The position numbers and the translations under genes were made by a program. Below are positions 25,331 through 37,000 of a DNA stretch of 64,000 nt, one piece after another (positions within the stretch are counted from its first letter, which is position 1; each line of letters begins with the position of its first letter). The notes below the pieces were generated by a model. The model ran no database searches. It worked only from the letters and a program-made list of their open reading frames with translations, and was not told where the DNA came from. The stretch comes from Stomorhina lunata (taxonomy: Eukaryota > Arthropoda > Insecta > Diptera > Rhiniidae). The stretch lies in NCBI GenBank assembly GCA_933228675.1, contig OW121741.1:80018040-80082039 (forward strand). Reading direction: 5' to 3'.

Positions 25331-25464
25331 ATATATCTGTGGCAATATCGAAAAAAAGCTTAAGTCGAAAAATTTAAGATATCATCAATTTTGCACCAAA
25401 CGCCTTAACTCAATTCTCTCTTATGTCGACTTAAGCTGCTCTTCCATATTGCCACAAATATATA
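25331..25464. mobile_element. Small inverted-repeat element (MITE), about 134 bp
   Basis: The left arm ATATATCTGTGGCAATAT pairs with the right arm, whose reverse complement is ATATATTTGTGGCAATAT. Pairing resumes inward at GCTTAAGTCG (left) and CGACTTAAGC (right). No coding capacity. Target duplication is unclear because the flanks are TA-rich. Confidence 0.65.
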
Positions 25465-25766
25465 TTTATATAGTAGAGACATTTCTAATAGGAAAATAAT
25501 GACATTTTCTAATAGGAAAATAATGTATCCAAATTATGTCAATCGGAAGCATGCAAAATATTATTAATTTATTAATAAGGTTTTTCTAAAAATTATGGAT
25601 GTCAAACATTTTATTTAAAAGTTTAACATAAGTGAATTGCTCTAGAATCGTAATTTATTACAAATATTTGTTATTGTAATAGATAATTTTTTGATAAAAC
25701 CAAAAAATGGTGATTTCCGATGGTTGGTTTTATAAAGAAATACTCCGTAAGGCTCCTGCCTATTTT
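25465..25766. other. Spacer with a short tandem duplication and a dispersed repeat
   Basis: Near 25487-25530 the segment ACATTTTCTAATAGGAAAAT (first copy slightly shorter) occurs twice in tandem. From about 25590 the sequence matches the dispersed repeat also seen near 18040 and 19990. Confidence 0.5.
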
Positions 25767-27043
25767 TACACCCACCATCAAAAAGAATGGGGGGTATATT
25801 GAGATTGTCATTCCGTTTGTAATTTCCTTAATATTGGCTCAAAATCAAAAACGATATATATTCTGAATCCTTATGAAATTCTAAGGCGATTAAGCGATGT
25901 CCGTCTGTCTGTCCGTCTGCCTGTTGAAATCACGATAACGCCTAAACGAAAGGAGCTAGCTAACTGAAGCTTAGCAGAAACATTCGTCATCTATGAGAAA
26001 ATTTTGGTATTTGGGCAAAATCGTATAACCTCGTCTAGACTAATCGCTTATTTGCTAATAAATGACAAATTATAACAGCTATGATGACAAAATTTGGTAT
26101 CTAGAAGTTCTATATACGCACTAGGCAGCATATAAAATTTCATCGAAATCGGTTCAGATTTAACCATAGCTCCTATACAAAAAACTTACGGAAACAGCCT
26201 AAATTTCACCTGAAATTCACTTAAATGCCAATAAATGATAAACTGTAACAGCTTTTTCTACTAAATTCAGCACAAGGAAATCTTATGTGAATATTAGCTA
26301 GTGTGCAAAATTGTGTCACAATCGGTCACCATTTGACCATAGTTCCCATATAAAAAATACGGAAATACAAAAATTCAAAAATAAAAAAGGGTTTATGTCC
26401 GTCTGTCCGTCAGATAAAAGCGCGATAGCGCCTTAATGAAAAGAGCTACGGGAACAAAATTTTACAAAAGGAAGGCTTATGTGCATGCCAGCCAGTGTGC
26501 AAAATTTTGTTACAATCAGTCACCATTTGACCATAGCTCTTATATAAAAAACTTACGGAAACACAAAAGTCAGATAAAAGCGCGACAGCTCCTTAACTAC
26601 AAAAATTAGAGAGTCAAAATTTTACAAAAATATTTTTTATATGTAACAGAAGTTGTGTACTGAAAATGGACGAAATCGGTTCACATTTAGTTAGAGCTCC
26701 CATATAACCCCGCCCCGGGAAACACATGAATGCTGATAAATTTAATACAATTGAAATAGCTATGACGACTAAATTTAGAATAGAGAAGTTTTATGCAACT
26801 ATTGGTCAGTATGTCAAATTTTATAGGAATCGGTCCATATTTGACTATAGGTTTCATATAAAAAACACTACCGGAAACCAAAAAATATGTAGCAAGGACA
26901 AGTTAAAGGCTATTAAATTAGAAACTATGACAGTTATTGCCACTAAATTTTGCAAAAGTAAGTTTTATACAAGTACCAGCCCGTGTGTGAAATTTTGTTA
27001 CAATCGGTCAACATTTGGCTATAATTCTTATATATATATATAT

Positions 27044-27735
27044 TCTTCTTCTGTTATCCTTGACTCCCAGTGGAGCATAGGGCCTCAATAATCAATTGTT
27101 CATTCGGGGTTGAGAGATGTGAACCGCTACTACTCAGGATGGGACTGTTGGTGTAGGTAGATTTGCCACACAACGCCCTTGATATATTGTATAAGGTCCT
27201 CATGTCGCCTTTACTTTCAGCTGACTCAGCTTGGCTCGCTTGTTCATCTACCCACATTCTCTTGTCCCTCCCTGCAGACCTTTTAATTCTGTTGGACACG
27301 TCACGGTATGTTGTACTATGCACCTCAACATCCACGTTTACATTTAAAATTGTATTTTTTAAGGTTTTACGTTGTTCAACCAGGTCCCATTTAGCTTGGG
27401 TGAGCCAAACTTTCCTTTTATGGTCATTGAAAGCTAATTTTTGTTGACCAAGCTCATTGTACGACTGAGTTACACACCTTGCAATTTCGTTTATATTAGC
27501 ATCGTTGTTGTTTACAACACCTGGAAGCCGATTCCTTATAGAAGTTATAAAGGCATTTCGATGTCGCTCTAATTCCAATTTGTCAACATCAATTTTCCGA
27601 CCGGTTTTTGCCGTTTCAGACTTTAGAGCCGCTACTTTCAATCGAACTTTAGATATAACTAAATGGTGTTCGCTGTTTGTATCTGCTCCGGGTCTCGATC
27701 GTACATCAAGTAAAGATGATCGTCAATTAGAGTTG
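27044..27735 (-). pseudogene. RTE-type LINE fragment with internal deletion
   Basis: On the minus strand an open frame of about 220 codons runs from about 27705 to 27054. It begins in the tail of an APE-type endonuclease domain (GADTNSEHHLVISKVRLK, replacing the usual SDHHLV). It continues through the endonuclease-RT linker (DKRMWVDEQASQAESAESKG, LYNISRALCGKSTY). It then jumps from NEQLI straight to the element's 3' terminus (27044-27085). That terminus is nearly identical to the terminus of the RTE copy at 43528. The whole reverse transcriptase domain is missing. There is no ATG; the frame is internal. Non-functional. Confidence 0.8.
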
Positions 27736-27871
27736 ATCAAAATGTGATCAAAAATTAAAGTCATTTCTTTTTATCATTATAATATTGGTATGGTTCAATA
27801 ATTTATGAAAAAAAAATATTAACAAAATTTGATGATTTATATCAAAATTTGCATTTTTTGATCTTCTATAT

Positions 27872-27970
27872 CAATGTTGGGCAAAGTCTCTCTGATTTTT
27901 AATTTTGCTAACCCTAGGGGTAGGCAAAATACAAAGTAAGAGAGAATCAGAGAGACTTTGCCCATCATTG
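27872..27970. mobile_element. hAT-like MITE, 99 bp
   Basis: Near-perfect inverted repeats: CAATGTTGGGCAAAGTCTCT on the left and, reverse-complemented from the right, CAATGATGGGCAAAGTCTCT. The arms meet at a central CCTAGG. Flanking 8-bp sequences TTCTATAT (27864-27871) and CTCTATAT (27971-27978) differ at one base and look like a target duplication. CA-starting ends and an 8-bp duplication fit the hAT superfamily. Confidence 0.7.
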
Positions 27971-28345
27971 CTCTATATACAATTTTTTCCGGGCATGTTT
28001 TTGAAATAAAATATTATAGGAAAACCGAAATAAAAATTTTTCTTAACACTTTACCTTTTTTCAGGATGAAAATAATCTTCGTGTCAAACAATTCAGGAAC
28101 ATAAGCCTTACAAATGGTATTTATACCGCCAAATTCGTATGTCCCAACAACCCGTCCAAGATGATATGTTTCTAAATTCAAAACAACCTGATGGTGGGTA
28201 TATAAGATTCGGCACAGCCGAATATTACACTCTTACTTGTTATATCTACAATCAGAAAGATTTGGAGGTACAAGCAGCATGTTAAGATTGCACCAATGTC
28301 CGGACTTTATATACGGTAGATGCATTAGGAACTCTTAACAAATTA

Positions 28346-28632
28346 TATAAAATACCAGCTGATTTTACCCGGCGTTGCCCGGGTTGGTAGTTAAAGTTTT
28401 TAACTTATTACTGTATTAACACTTTCTTTAAAAATTAACAATTATGAAATATTTTTATTAATTTTTTTTATTGAATCCTTTATTAATGTATTTGCATATA
28501 TATTTAATTGACTTTTGTGAATGGCAGTACTCCTCATTAACGTGTGCTTTAAACGTCAAAAAATGGGTATATAAATAATAAACAACATACCGACAAACAG
28601 ACGCGAACATTTTTTTATATATATAGATTATC
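28346..28632 (+). mobile_element. Family C element, partial copy (GC hairpin start, TA-rich end)
   Basis: Begins with a GC-rich hairpin, ACCCGGCGTTGCCCGGGT, unusual in this AT-rich DNA. It contains ACATACCGACAAACAGACGC and ends in a TATATATATAG run at about 28614-28627. The complete copy at 40029 has the same plan: hairpin, CATACATACAGACAAAC, TA run. Non-coding; class unknown. Confidence 0.5.
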
Positions 28633-28635
28633 GAA

Positions 28636-28945
28636 AAAATATCAAACAATCGTCAAATAATCATCAAACAGTCGTCAGTCAATCGTGAAACAACTATCGA
28701 ACAATCATTAAAAATCATTGAATAGTCGCCAGTCAATCATCAAACAACCATCAATCAATCATCAAACTACTGTCATAAAGTCGCTAGTTAATCGTGAAGC
28801 AATTATCAAACAATCATTAAAAATCTTTAAACAGTCATCAATCATCAAACAAATGTCAAGCAATCGTCAAACAACCATCAAATAATCATGAAAAATCTTC
28901 AAACAATCATCAGTCAAACTATTATCAAACACCAATCATATTACC
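28636..28945. repeat. Degenerate minisatellite of TCATCAAACAA-type units
   Basis: About 300 bp of short, imperfect repeats around AATCATCAAACAA / AATCGTCAAACAA. A longer period of about 109 bp is visible: AATCGTGAAACAACTATC at 28681 recurs as AATCGTGAAGCAATTATC at 28790, each followed by an AACAATCATTAAAAATC block. Confidence 0.75.
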
Positions 28946-29924
28946 AATATCCGTGCAGCCGTTTTCCGATTTTATATAAATCAAAAAAAGAGGTCGTAAA
29001 AATGGGCATGATAATTTTTTTTTTAATGTAGAATCCTAACTTGGACTAAAAAAAAACATTTAGAAAGAAAAAAAGTCTTCATTGGTCCAGCCGTTCTCAA
29101 GATACAATTTTAAAGAAAAGGGGAATTTTATCCCCTTTTCTCAATTCCCGTTGGTCCATTTTCAAAAAATTCAAAAGCGAAAAACTATCCTATAGTATGA
29201 AAATATACACATTTGAAACTTTAATTAATTGGGTTAAATCGTTTTCATCTTATCATTCATATTTGTCATTTTTAATATTTGACTTATATGGGAGGGGCAC
29301 CGCCCACTTGAGATTTCAGAAAAAAAAAACTGTCTATTTAAACCACCGGTCACATATTACCATACTGTCAAAATTTTAGAAAAAAATATTTTATTGTTTA
29401 TGTAAAACAATAAAAAAAAAAAATTCAAAAAATTAAACCCAGTTGACCTTTTTTTGAAATTAAAATTTTGGTATATAGAAATTTGCCTTTTTTTATTAAG
29501 TGCTTAAAAAAGTGTTTTTCTATTAACATAACAAATTTAAATCATATAAATCTTTTATAATTTATGTACATTCTCTGTGGTATTCGAATGCAGTTTCATA
29601 ATATCATTCGTTTGATTGTTTTATTTATCAAAAGCATTTGTCCATATATTCGTTTGACAACATCAACAATTTTTGTGTTTTGTGTTTTTTCTCCAAATTT
29701 TCTTCCCTCCAATTGTGGTAACAGCTGATCATAAATTATCATTACTAATTTTCTCCAACTGAGATTATCTTGTCAGAATCTTATCAACGCCATCTACTGT
29801 AAAGTAGACACTGTCTACTAGACAGTAACTATTCACTGCTTCCCAGCAAACAATTTTGTTAAAATTTGTATGTATATAATTAATATTGTTTTTTATTTAT
29901 TGCAATTACTCCGAAACAATGGAT
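28946..29924. other. AT-rich flank, probable decayed repeat DNA
   Basis: Contains two phrases typical of the family C element (GTGCAGCCGTTTTCCGAT near 28955 and GGTCCAGCCGTTCTCAAG near 29084), so part may be a second decayed C copy. A local hairpin GTAGACACTGTCTAC lies near 29810. Immediately downstream the jockey-type LINE begins. Confidence 0.4.
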
Positions 29925-29941
29925 TGTTTAAAATCTGATGC

Positions 29942-30882
29942 TGTTGGTTGAGCATGGGAAACTATCACTTAAAATGTAGTGGACTTACAGCACGTGATGC
30001 AGATTCTTCAGCTGATCCTAACAAATGTATGCAATGGACTTGTCCTCGGTGCAACCAATTAATATTGAGTTTTATAAATTCTTTAAAAGTTTTAAAAATG
30101 AATATGATCAGTTAATTACTGATTTCAAAAGTGTTCACAACAAATTGACTATTTTCGGCGAATTGTTCTCGAAGTTTCCAAACTTGAATTCATTCGCAAG
30201 CATGCAGCAAAATTCTTCGCCTAAAAGAAAAAAAATAATTCCTTAACATTCGTTAATCCAAAAAAATGTTTCTTCTAATGCGACTTTGGTTCCCACTTAC
30301 TCCGAGATTATCTCAAAAACCAACGTCAGTTTTCCGTTATCTTCGGTTTCCACTTACTCCGAGATTATCTCTAAAACCAACGTAAGTTTTCCGTTATCTA
30401 ACAACAATAACAATAATAATATTTTGCCATTACCAATGAATTCTGGATCCAACATTACATCACTGGAATCTAATATAAATCCTGTATTGCCCAAAAATGT
30501 TTCTTCCAGTACTTCGTCACATCCAATTAATTCTGTTTCCAATATTGCACCGCAGATATTCAAAAATACTTCAGAATCCAAACTTCGTATTATTCCTCCG
30601 AGAAAAACAATATTTGCCACCCGCTTTCATTGTGATACAACTGTCGATGAAATTAATATTTTCTAAATTTTATAATAATCATCCTGATATTAATGTTTTC
30701 AAAATAAATTCGAGAAACAGAGCATCTTTCCTTGTGAGTGTTTTGACCAATTTGTAAATTCCAACTTTTGGCCGAAATACACTTTAGTCCGTGAATTTGT
30801 TTACAGAGAAGAGAACTTAGCACGTTTCCAAACTTCAGCTACAAGTAATCCTTCAAGTTCACAAAATTCAAAAACTTATTAG
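29942..30882 (+). pseudogene. ORF1 of a jockey-type non-LTR retrotransposon, broken
   Basis: Nucleic-acid-binding first protein of a LINE. The N-terminus is PHD-like (YHLKCSGL, then WTCPRC, with Cys/His spacing of a zinc finger). A charged coiled region follows (FKNEYDQLITDFKSVHNKL), then a Ser/Asn-rich segment, then the conserved C-terminal gag-like region (FATRFHCDTTVDEI, FKINSRNRASFLVSV, FWPKYTLVREFVYREENL). It ends at a TAG at about 30880. The frame shifts at least three times (near 30058, 30660 and 30740). A 57-bp tandem duplication lies at about 30294-30400 (the TYSEIISKTNVSFPLS segment occurs twice). Homology is by motif recognition. Confidence 0.7.
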
Positions 30883-31077
30883 CTGCATCCACCTTCAATA
30901 TTATGTATCAGAATATTAATGGAATAAATTCGAAATTTAATGATATCTTCCAGTTTTAATAGCAGTATCTACTCTTTATCCTGCCTATGAGATATCAATT
31001 GAAAATTCCCAGAATTTAGAAATAATTGCAGTAGTAGTACATATTCTAAGTACTTCATTGTTTAATGTCTGCTCATA

Positions 31078-32332
31078 AAGAGTGCTCTAAATAAAATTTG
31101 TAGTTGGATTTTCTTAAATAAAAATCAAACCTTTTAATATAAAAACTCTACAAAATACGCAAATATAATGACATATTATACAAAATCATTTAGCATTAAA
31201 ATGTTTTTCGGAAACCCTCCCATCAAAGATTTTACAGTTGCTTCTGATACCTTTTTGGATACCTGCGCTTAAAATCGGACATGTTCTTGGAAATCTTTCC
31301 TGTGTTCTTCAATTCCTTTTTTACCAGAGCCCAATACCTTTCCACAGGCCGAAGTTCTGGACAGTTTGGTGGATTTGCCTCTCGTGGTACAAAAATGACA
31401 TTATTCTTTGAGTACCACTCAAGTGCCTTTTTTCCATAATGGCATGATGCCAAATCGGGCCAAAAAAATGTAGTCACTCTGTGCTCTCTTAAAAAGGGTA
31501 ACAACCGTTTTTGTAGGCACTCCTTTATATAAATTTCTGTGTTTATTGTGCCAGATGCCACAAATACTTTACTTCTTTTGCCACAACTGCAAATAGCTTG
31601 CCACACGAGAAACTTCTTAGGGAATTTTGTTTGTTTTTTTTTTGTGCGAAACTCTTGCCGAACATTGCCCCGTTTATCAGCAACATAAAAATCTTGACCA
31701 GGAAGTTGAGAAAAGTCTGCCAGTACGTATGTTTCATCATCCATCACACAACAGGTGAATTTTTTTATAAAATCAGACTTCAATTTTTTCGCTCGTTTTT
31801 TTTGCTTCTAAGTTCTTTATAGCATTGCGATCTGGAACCTTTTGGACTTTGTATGTCTTCAGTCCAGCATAAGCTTAGACTCTATGTGCAAAATTCGTAG
31901 AACATTTCACCGTACGAGCTGCTTTTCTTAAAGAAGTATTAGGCGCTCTTCGAAAGAGTCGCTCGACTTCTTTTGCCTTACCAATATCTGTAGGACCTTT
32001 TTTCCTCCCTGATCCAGGTTTTCTTTCAATGCTCAGGTTTTCCCTATACCGTCTGATGGCATTAGAAACCGTTCGAGGGTCAACTTTCAAATTTTTAGCT
32101 ATTTTTTTAAAAGTCCATGACGGATTTTTTTGAAAAGTTTTAATTATATTTTCACGAACTTTTTTTTCGCAGTCCATTTTGATTGAAATAACTATTGAAA
32201 ATTAATAATTTCTAAAATAATTGTATCTGATATATCTATAGAAATTAACTTGATCAAAAAATAAATTATTTCTTGCACTATGGAAAAATTTTGTCTAAAA
32301 TAGTAAATGCATATTTTTTTTAGAACACTCTT
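31078..32332 (-). mobile_element. Tc1/mariner-superfamily transposon, DD37E group
   Basis: A 1255-bp element with TA target duplication (31076-31077 and 32333-32334). Terminal inverted repeats start AAGAGTGCTCTAAATAAAAT on the left and AAGAGTGTTCTAAAAAAAAT on the reversed right. Removing it rejoins the LINE endonuclease frame exactly as VCS-YIPPSS, so the insertion point is certain. It encodes one damaged transposase on the minus strand, with about 155 nt between the right end and the start codon. Confidence 0.93.
31232..32177 (-). pseudogene. DD37E transposase, one stop and one frameshift
   Basis: Transposase of the IS630-Tc1-mariner superfamily. The ATG is at 32177. The N-terminal part (32177-31875) is a helix-turn-helix DNA-binding domain (TFKKIAKNLKVDPRTVSNAI) followed by the basic hinge RKPGSGRKKGP and a second HTH (NTSLRKAARTVKCS). 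A TAA stop interrupts after FAHRV, and a frameshift follows near an A-run at about 31795-31805. The catalytic part (31783-31232) shows CVMDDETYV, FFWPDLASCHY and ELRPVERYW. There are 37 residues between the second Asp and the Glu, the DD37E signature first described in mosquitoes. Probably inactive. Confidence 0.88.
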
Positions 32333-34016
32333 TATATACCTCCTAGTTCCGATCAGCAAATATATCAAATGCATGCGTTAGTAGTAAAATCCATTGTAGA
32401 TAAACTTAAATCAAGCGAATATATAATGGTTTTAGGTGATTTCAATATACCCTCAGCTTCATGGATTTCTTTAAAGGATATTGAATTTTTAACCTCGATT
32501 ACTCCAAATGATTGGGCATCTGACTTTTTATGCATATAGCAGACATGGCTATTTTTCAAATTCATAAAATTAAAAATGTCAATCAAAGGATTTTGGATCT
32601 AATTTTTGTCAATAATCCTTCTCTATTTGACGTAAGCCGAACTACGCCATTAACTTCTCCTGAAGATCGTCTCCATCCAACTATATTGAGGTATTGTGTT
32701 TTAAAAAAACAAATTATCATCAGTTAAAGCTTATGTTATCCAACATTTTTCGGAAATTTTGGCATGTAATATTGATGGAAGCAATTACAATGATGTCATT
32801 GATATTTTTCATTCAGTGGTATTAATGTGTATATCAGCAAATACTCCTAAAAGTATATTGATAATCGACCACCATGGTTTTCTTCAAGACTTCCATGGTT
32901 AAAAAATCGGAGAAACAGGCTTCATAAGAAGTTTAAGAAAAGCAATGGCTCTTTTGATCGAAGTCTTTGCTTTATAGCTAGATCTCTTTTCAATTTTGAA
33001 AATAAAAAGTGTTACTCATCGCATTTGAATAAAACAAAATTTAATATTAAAAATAATCCGAAAACATTTTAAAAATTTTGTCAATTCTAAACGCAAAATC
33101 TCATCTTATCCAACAATTATGAGATTCAATGGAACTACTTATTCTAGCAATGTTGATATAGCAAACACATTTGTCGATTTCTTTTCCTTTACTTTTTCTT
33201 CAATAAAATACAATAATGCATGGTATCCTTATGCAATTTCGTCCACTTCATCAGTCAATATCACATCCGTTGATATTTCAAATGTTCTAAAAAACCTAAA
33301 AAACATAAAAACTCATATATTCCAGGACCAGATGGCATCTCCAGCTGTATTTTAAAAAATTGTGCTGAATGTTTGGCCTTTCCAATTACATACCTTTACA
33401 ATTGCTCTCTAAAGTTTGGACTATTCCCTGACCGTTGGAAGGAATCATATTCAATCCGCTCCATAAATCCGGTAGCCGCAATGATGCTACAAATAACAGA
33501 GCAATAGCAAACCTTAATGCAATTCCTAAGCTCTTTGAGAAGATCATAACAGAAATCTTATTCTTCAAAGTTTCATCAATCCTGTCTCCAAATCAACATG
33601 GTTTTTATCAAGGTAGATCTACGTCTACAAATCTTATGGAACTGATGTCCTACATCAACTCCAACTTTTGTAAAAGGTTTCAAACTGCATAATCTACACG
33701 GACTTCAGTAAAGCTTTTGATAAAGTTAAACATGACTTATTAATTGCTAAGCTTGAATTAATTGGGTTTTGCGACTCCTAAATTGGATTGATTCTTATTT
33801 AATAAATCGTAAACAGTGTGTTGTATTTAATGACTCTAAATCTAAATATTTTAATGTTACTTCCGGTGTCCCTCAAGGAAGCCATCTAGGGCCACTATTA
33901 TTCCTTTTATTCATAAATGATCTTCCAATGTCTATGAAGTATAGCAACGTTCTGATGATGTGAAAATTTTTCTAAGTCCATCCAAGTTTGAAGATGTCCC
34001 TTATCTTCAATCTGAC

Positions 34017-37000
34017 TTTCTATAGAAAAAATTGATTTTTCTATAGAAAAAATTGATTTTTCTATAGAAAAAATTGATTTTTCTATAGAAAAAATTGATT
34101 TTTCTATAGAAAAAATTGATTTTTCTATAGAAAAAATTGATTTTTCTATAGAAAAAATTGATTTTTCTATAGAAAAAATTGATTTTTCTATAGAAAAAAT
34201 TGATTTTTCTATAGAAAAAATTGATTTTTCTATAGAAAAAATTGATTTTTCTATAGAAAAAATTGATTTTTCTATAGAAAAAATTGATTTTTCTATAGAA
34301 AAAATTGATTTTTCTATAGAAAAAATTGATTTTTCTATAGAAAAAATTGATTTTTCTATAGAAAAAATTGATTTTTCTATAGAAAAAATTGATTTTTCTA
34401 TAGAAAAAATTGATTTTTCTATAGAAAAAATTGATTTTTCTATAGAAAAAATTGATTTTTCTATAGAAAAAATTGATTTTTCTATAGAAAAAATTGATTT
34501 TTCTATAGAAAAAATTGATTTTTCTATAGAAAAAATTGATTTTTCTATAGAAAAAATTGATTTTTCTATAGAAAAAATTGATTTTTCTATAGAAAAAATT
34601 GATTTTTCTATAGAAAAAATTGATTTTTCTATAGAAAAAATTGATTTTTCTATAGAAAAAATTGATTTTTCTATAGAAAAAATTGATTTTTCTATAGAAA
34701 AAATTGATTTTTCTATAGAAAAAATTGATTTTTCTATAGAAAAAATTGATTTTTCTATAGAAAAAATTGATTTTTCTATAGAAAAAATTGATTTTTCTAT
34801 AGAAAAAATTGATTTTTCTATAGAAAAAATTGATTTTTCTATAGAAAAAATTGATTTTTCTATAGAAAAAATTGATTTTTCTATAGAAAAAATTGATTTT
34901 TCTATAGAAAAAATTGATTTTTCTATAGAAAAAATTGATTTTTCTATAGAAAAAATTGATTTTTCTATAGAAAAAATTGATTTTTCTATAGAAAAAATTG
35001 ATTTTTCTATAGAAAAAATTGATTTTTCTATAGAAAAAATTGATTTTTCTATAGAAAAAATTGATTTTTCTATAGAAAAAATTGATTTTTCTATAGAAAA
35101 AATTGATTTTTCTATAGAAAAAATTGATTTTTCTATAGAAAAAATTGATTTTTCTATAGAAAAAATTGATTTTTCTATAGAAAAAATTGATTTTTCTATA
35201 GAAAAAATTGATTTTTCTATAGAAAAAATTGATTTTTCTATAGAAAAAATTGATTTTTCTATAGAAAAAATAGATTTTTCTATAGAAAAAATAGATTTTT
35301 CTATAGAAAAAATTGATTTTTTTATAGAAAAAATTGATTTTTCTATAGAAAAAATTGATTTTTCTATAGAAAAAATTGATTTTTCTATAGAAAAAATTGA
35401 TTTTTCTACAGAAAAAATTGATTTTTCTATAGAAAAAATTGATTTTTCTATAGAAAAAATTGATTTTTCTATAGAAAAAATTGATTTTTCTATAGAAAAA
35501 ATTGATTTTTCTATAGAAAAAATTGATTTTTCTATAGAAAAAATTGATTTTTCTATAGAAAAAATTGATTTTTCTATAGAAAAAATTGATTTTTCTATAG
35601 AAAAAATTGATTTTTCTATAGAAAAAATTGATTTTTCTATAGAAAAAATTGATTTTTCTATAGAAAAAATTGATTTTTCTATAGAAAAAATTGATTTTTC
35701 TATAGAAAAAATTGATTTTTCTATAGAAAAAATTGATTTTTCTATAGAAAAAATTGATTTTTCTATAGAAAAAATTGATTTTTCTATAGAAAAAATTGAT
35801 TTTTCTATAGAAAAAATTGATTTTTCTATAGAAAAAATTGATTTTTCTATAGAAAAAATTGATTTTTCTATAGAAAAAATTGATTTTTCTATAGAAAAAA
35901 TTGATTTTTCTATAGAAAAAATTACTTTTTCTATAGAAAAAATTACTTTTTCTATAGAAAAAATTACTTTTTCTATAGAAGAAATTACTTTTTCTATAGA
36001 AAAAATTACTTTTTCTATAGAAAAAAATATTTTTTCTATAGAAAAAATTACTTTTTCTATAGAAAAAATTACTTTTTCTATAGAAAAAATTACTTTTTCT
36101 ATAGAAAAAATTACTTTTTCTATAGAAAAAATTACTTTTTCTATAGAAAAAATTACTTTTTCTATAGAAAAAATTACTTTTTCTACAGAAAAAATTACTT
36201 TTTCTAAAGAAAAAATTACTTCTTCTATAGAAAAAATTACTTTTTCTATAGAAAAATTACTTTTTCTATAGAAAAAATTACTTTTTCTATAGAAAAAATT
36301 ACTTTTTCTATAGAAAAAATTACTTTTTCTATAGAAAAAATTACTTTATCTATAGAAAAAATTACTTTTTCTATAGAAAAAAATTACTTTTTCTATAGAA
36401 AAAATTACTTTTTCTATAGAAAAAATTACTTTTTCTATAGAAAAAATTACTTTTTCTATAGAAAAAATTACTTTTTCTATAGAAAAAATTACTTTTTCTA
36501 TAGAAGAAAATACTTTTTCTATAGAAAAAATTACTTTTTCTATAGAAAGAATTACTTTTTCTATAGAAAAAATTACTTTTTCTATAGAAAAAATTACTTT
36601 TTCTATAGAAAAAATTACTTTTTCTATAGAAAAAATTACTTTTTCTATAGAAAAAATTACTTTTTCTATAGAAAAAATTACTTTTTCTATAGAAAAAATT
36701 ACTTTTTCTATAGAAAAAAATTACTTTTTCTATAGAAAAAATTACTTTTTCTATAGAAAAAATTACTTTTTCTATAGAAAAAATTACTTTTTCTATAGAA
36801 AAAATTACTTTTTCTATAGAAAAAATTACTTTTTCTATAGAAAAAATTACTTTTTCTATAGAAAAAATTACTTTTTCTATAGAAAAAATTACTTTTTCTA
36901 TAGAAAAAATTACTTTTTCTATAGAAAAAATTACTTTTTCTATAGAAAAAATTACTTTTTCTATAGAAAAAATTACTTTTTCTATAGAAAAAATTACTTT

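Larger units (their letters stand above)
25767..28335 (+). mobile_element. Family B element, copy 3, composite and interrupted
   Basis: The 5' end is at the left (ACACCCACCATCAAAAAGAA, about 25770), with the GTCCGTCTGTCTGTCCGTC run near 25900. The B body runs to about 27040, where an RTE LINE fragment interrupts it. After the LINE and a small hAT-like MITE, a truncated inner B 3' end (about 28155-28242, hairpin ATTCGGCACAGCCGAAT) lies directly against ATATCTACAATC of the outer B, which continues to about 28335. So one B was inserted inside another. The outer copy carries the subfamily mark TGTACCTC-with-GCTGC, shared with the copy at 39325. Confidence 0.75.
30903..34013 (+). pseudogene. ORF2 (endonuclease-RT) of the jockey-type LINE, interrupted and truncated
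   Basis: Follows ORF1 by about 20 nt, as expected for one element. APE endonuclease pieces: MYQNINGINSKFND at the start, then VCS / YIPPSSDQQIYQ split by a DNA transposon, VLGDFNIPSASW (GDFN at 32435-32446), and ILDLIFVNNPSLFDVSR. RT pieces: YTDFSKAFDKVKHDLL (about 33695), SGVPQGSHLGPLLF (about 33862), INDLPMS, then DDVKIFLSPS with the Tyr-Ala of the catalytic box lost. Multiple stops and frameshifts. The gene stops abruptly at 34013, where the 21-bp satellite begins; the thumb domain and 3' UTR are absent. Confidence 0.85.
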
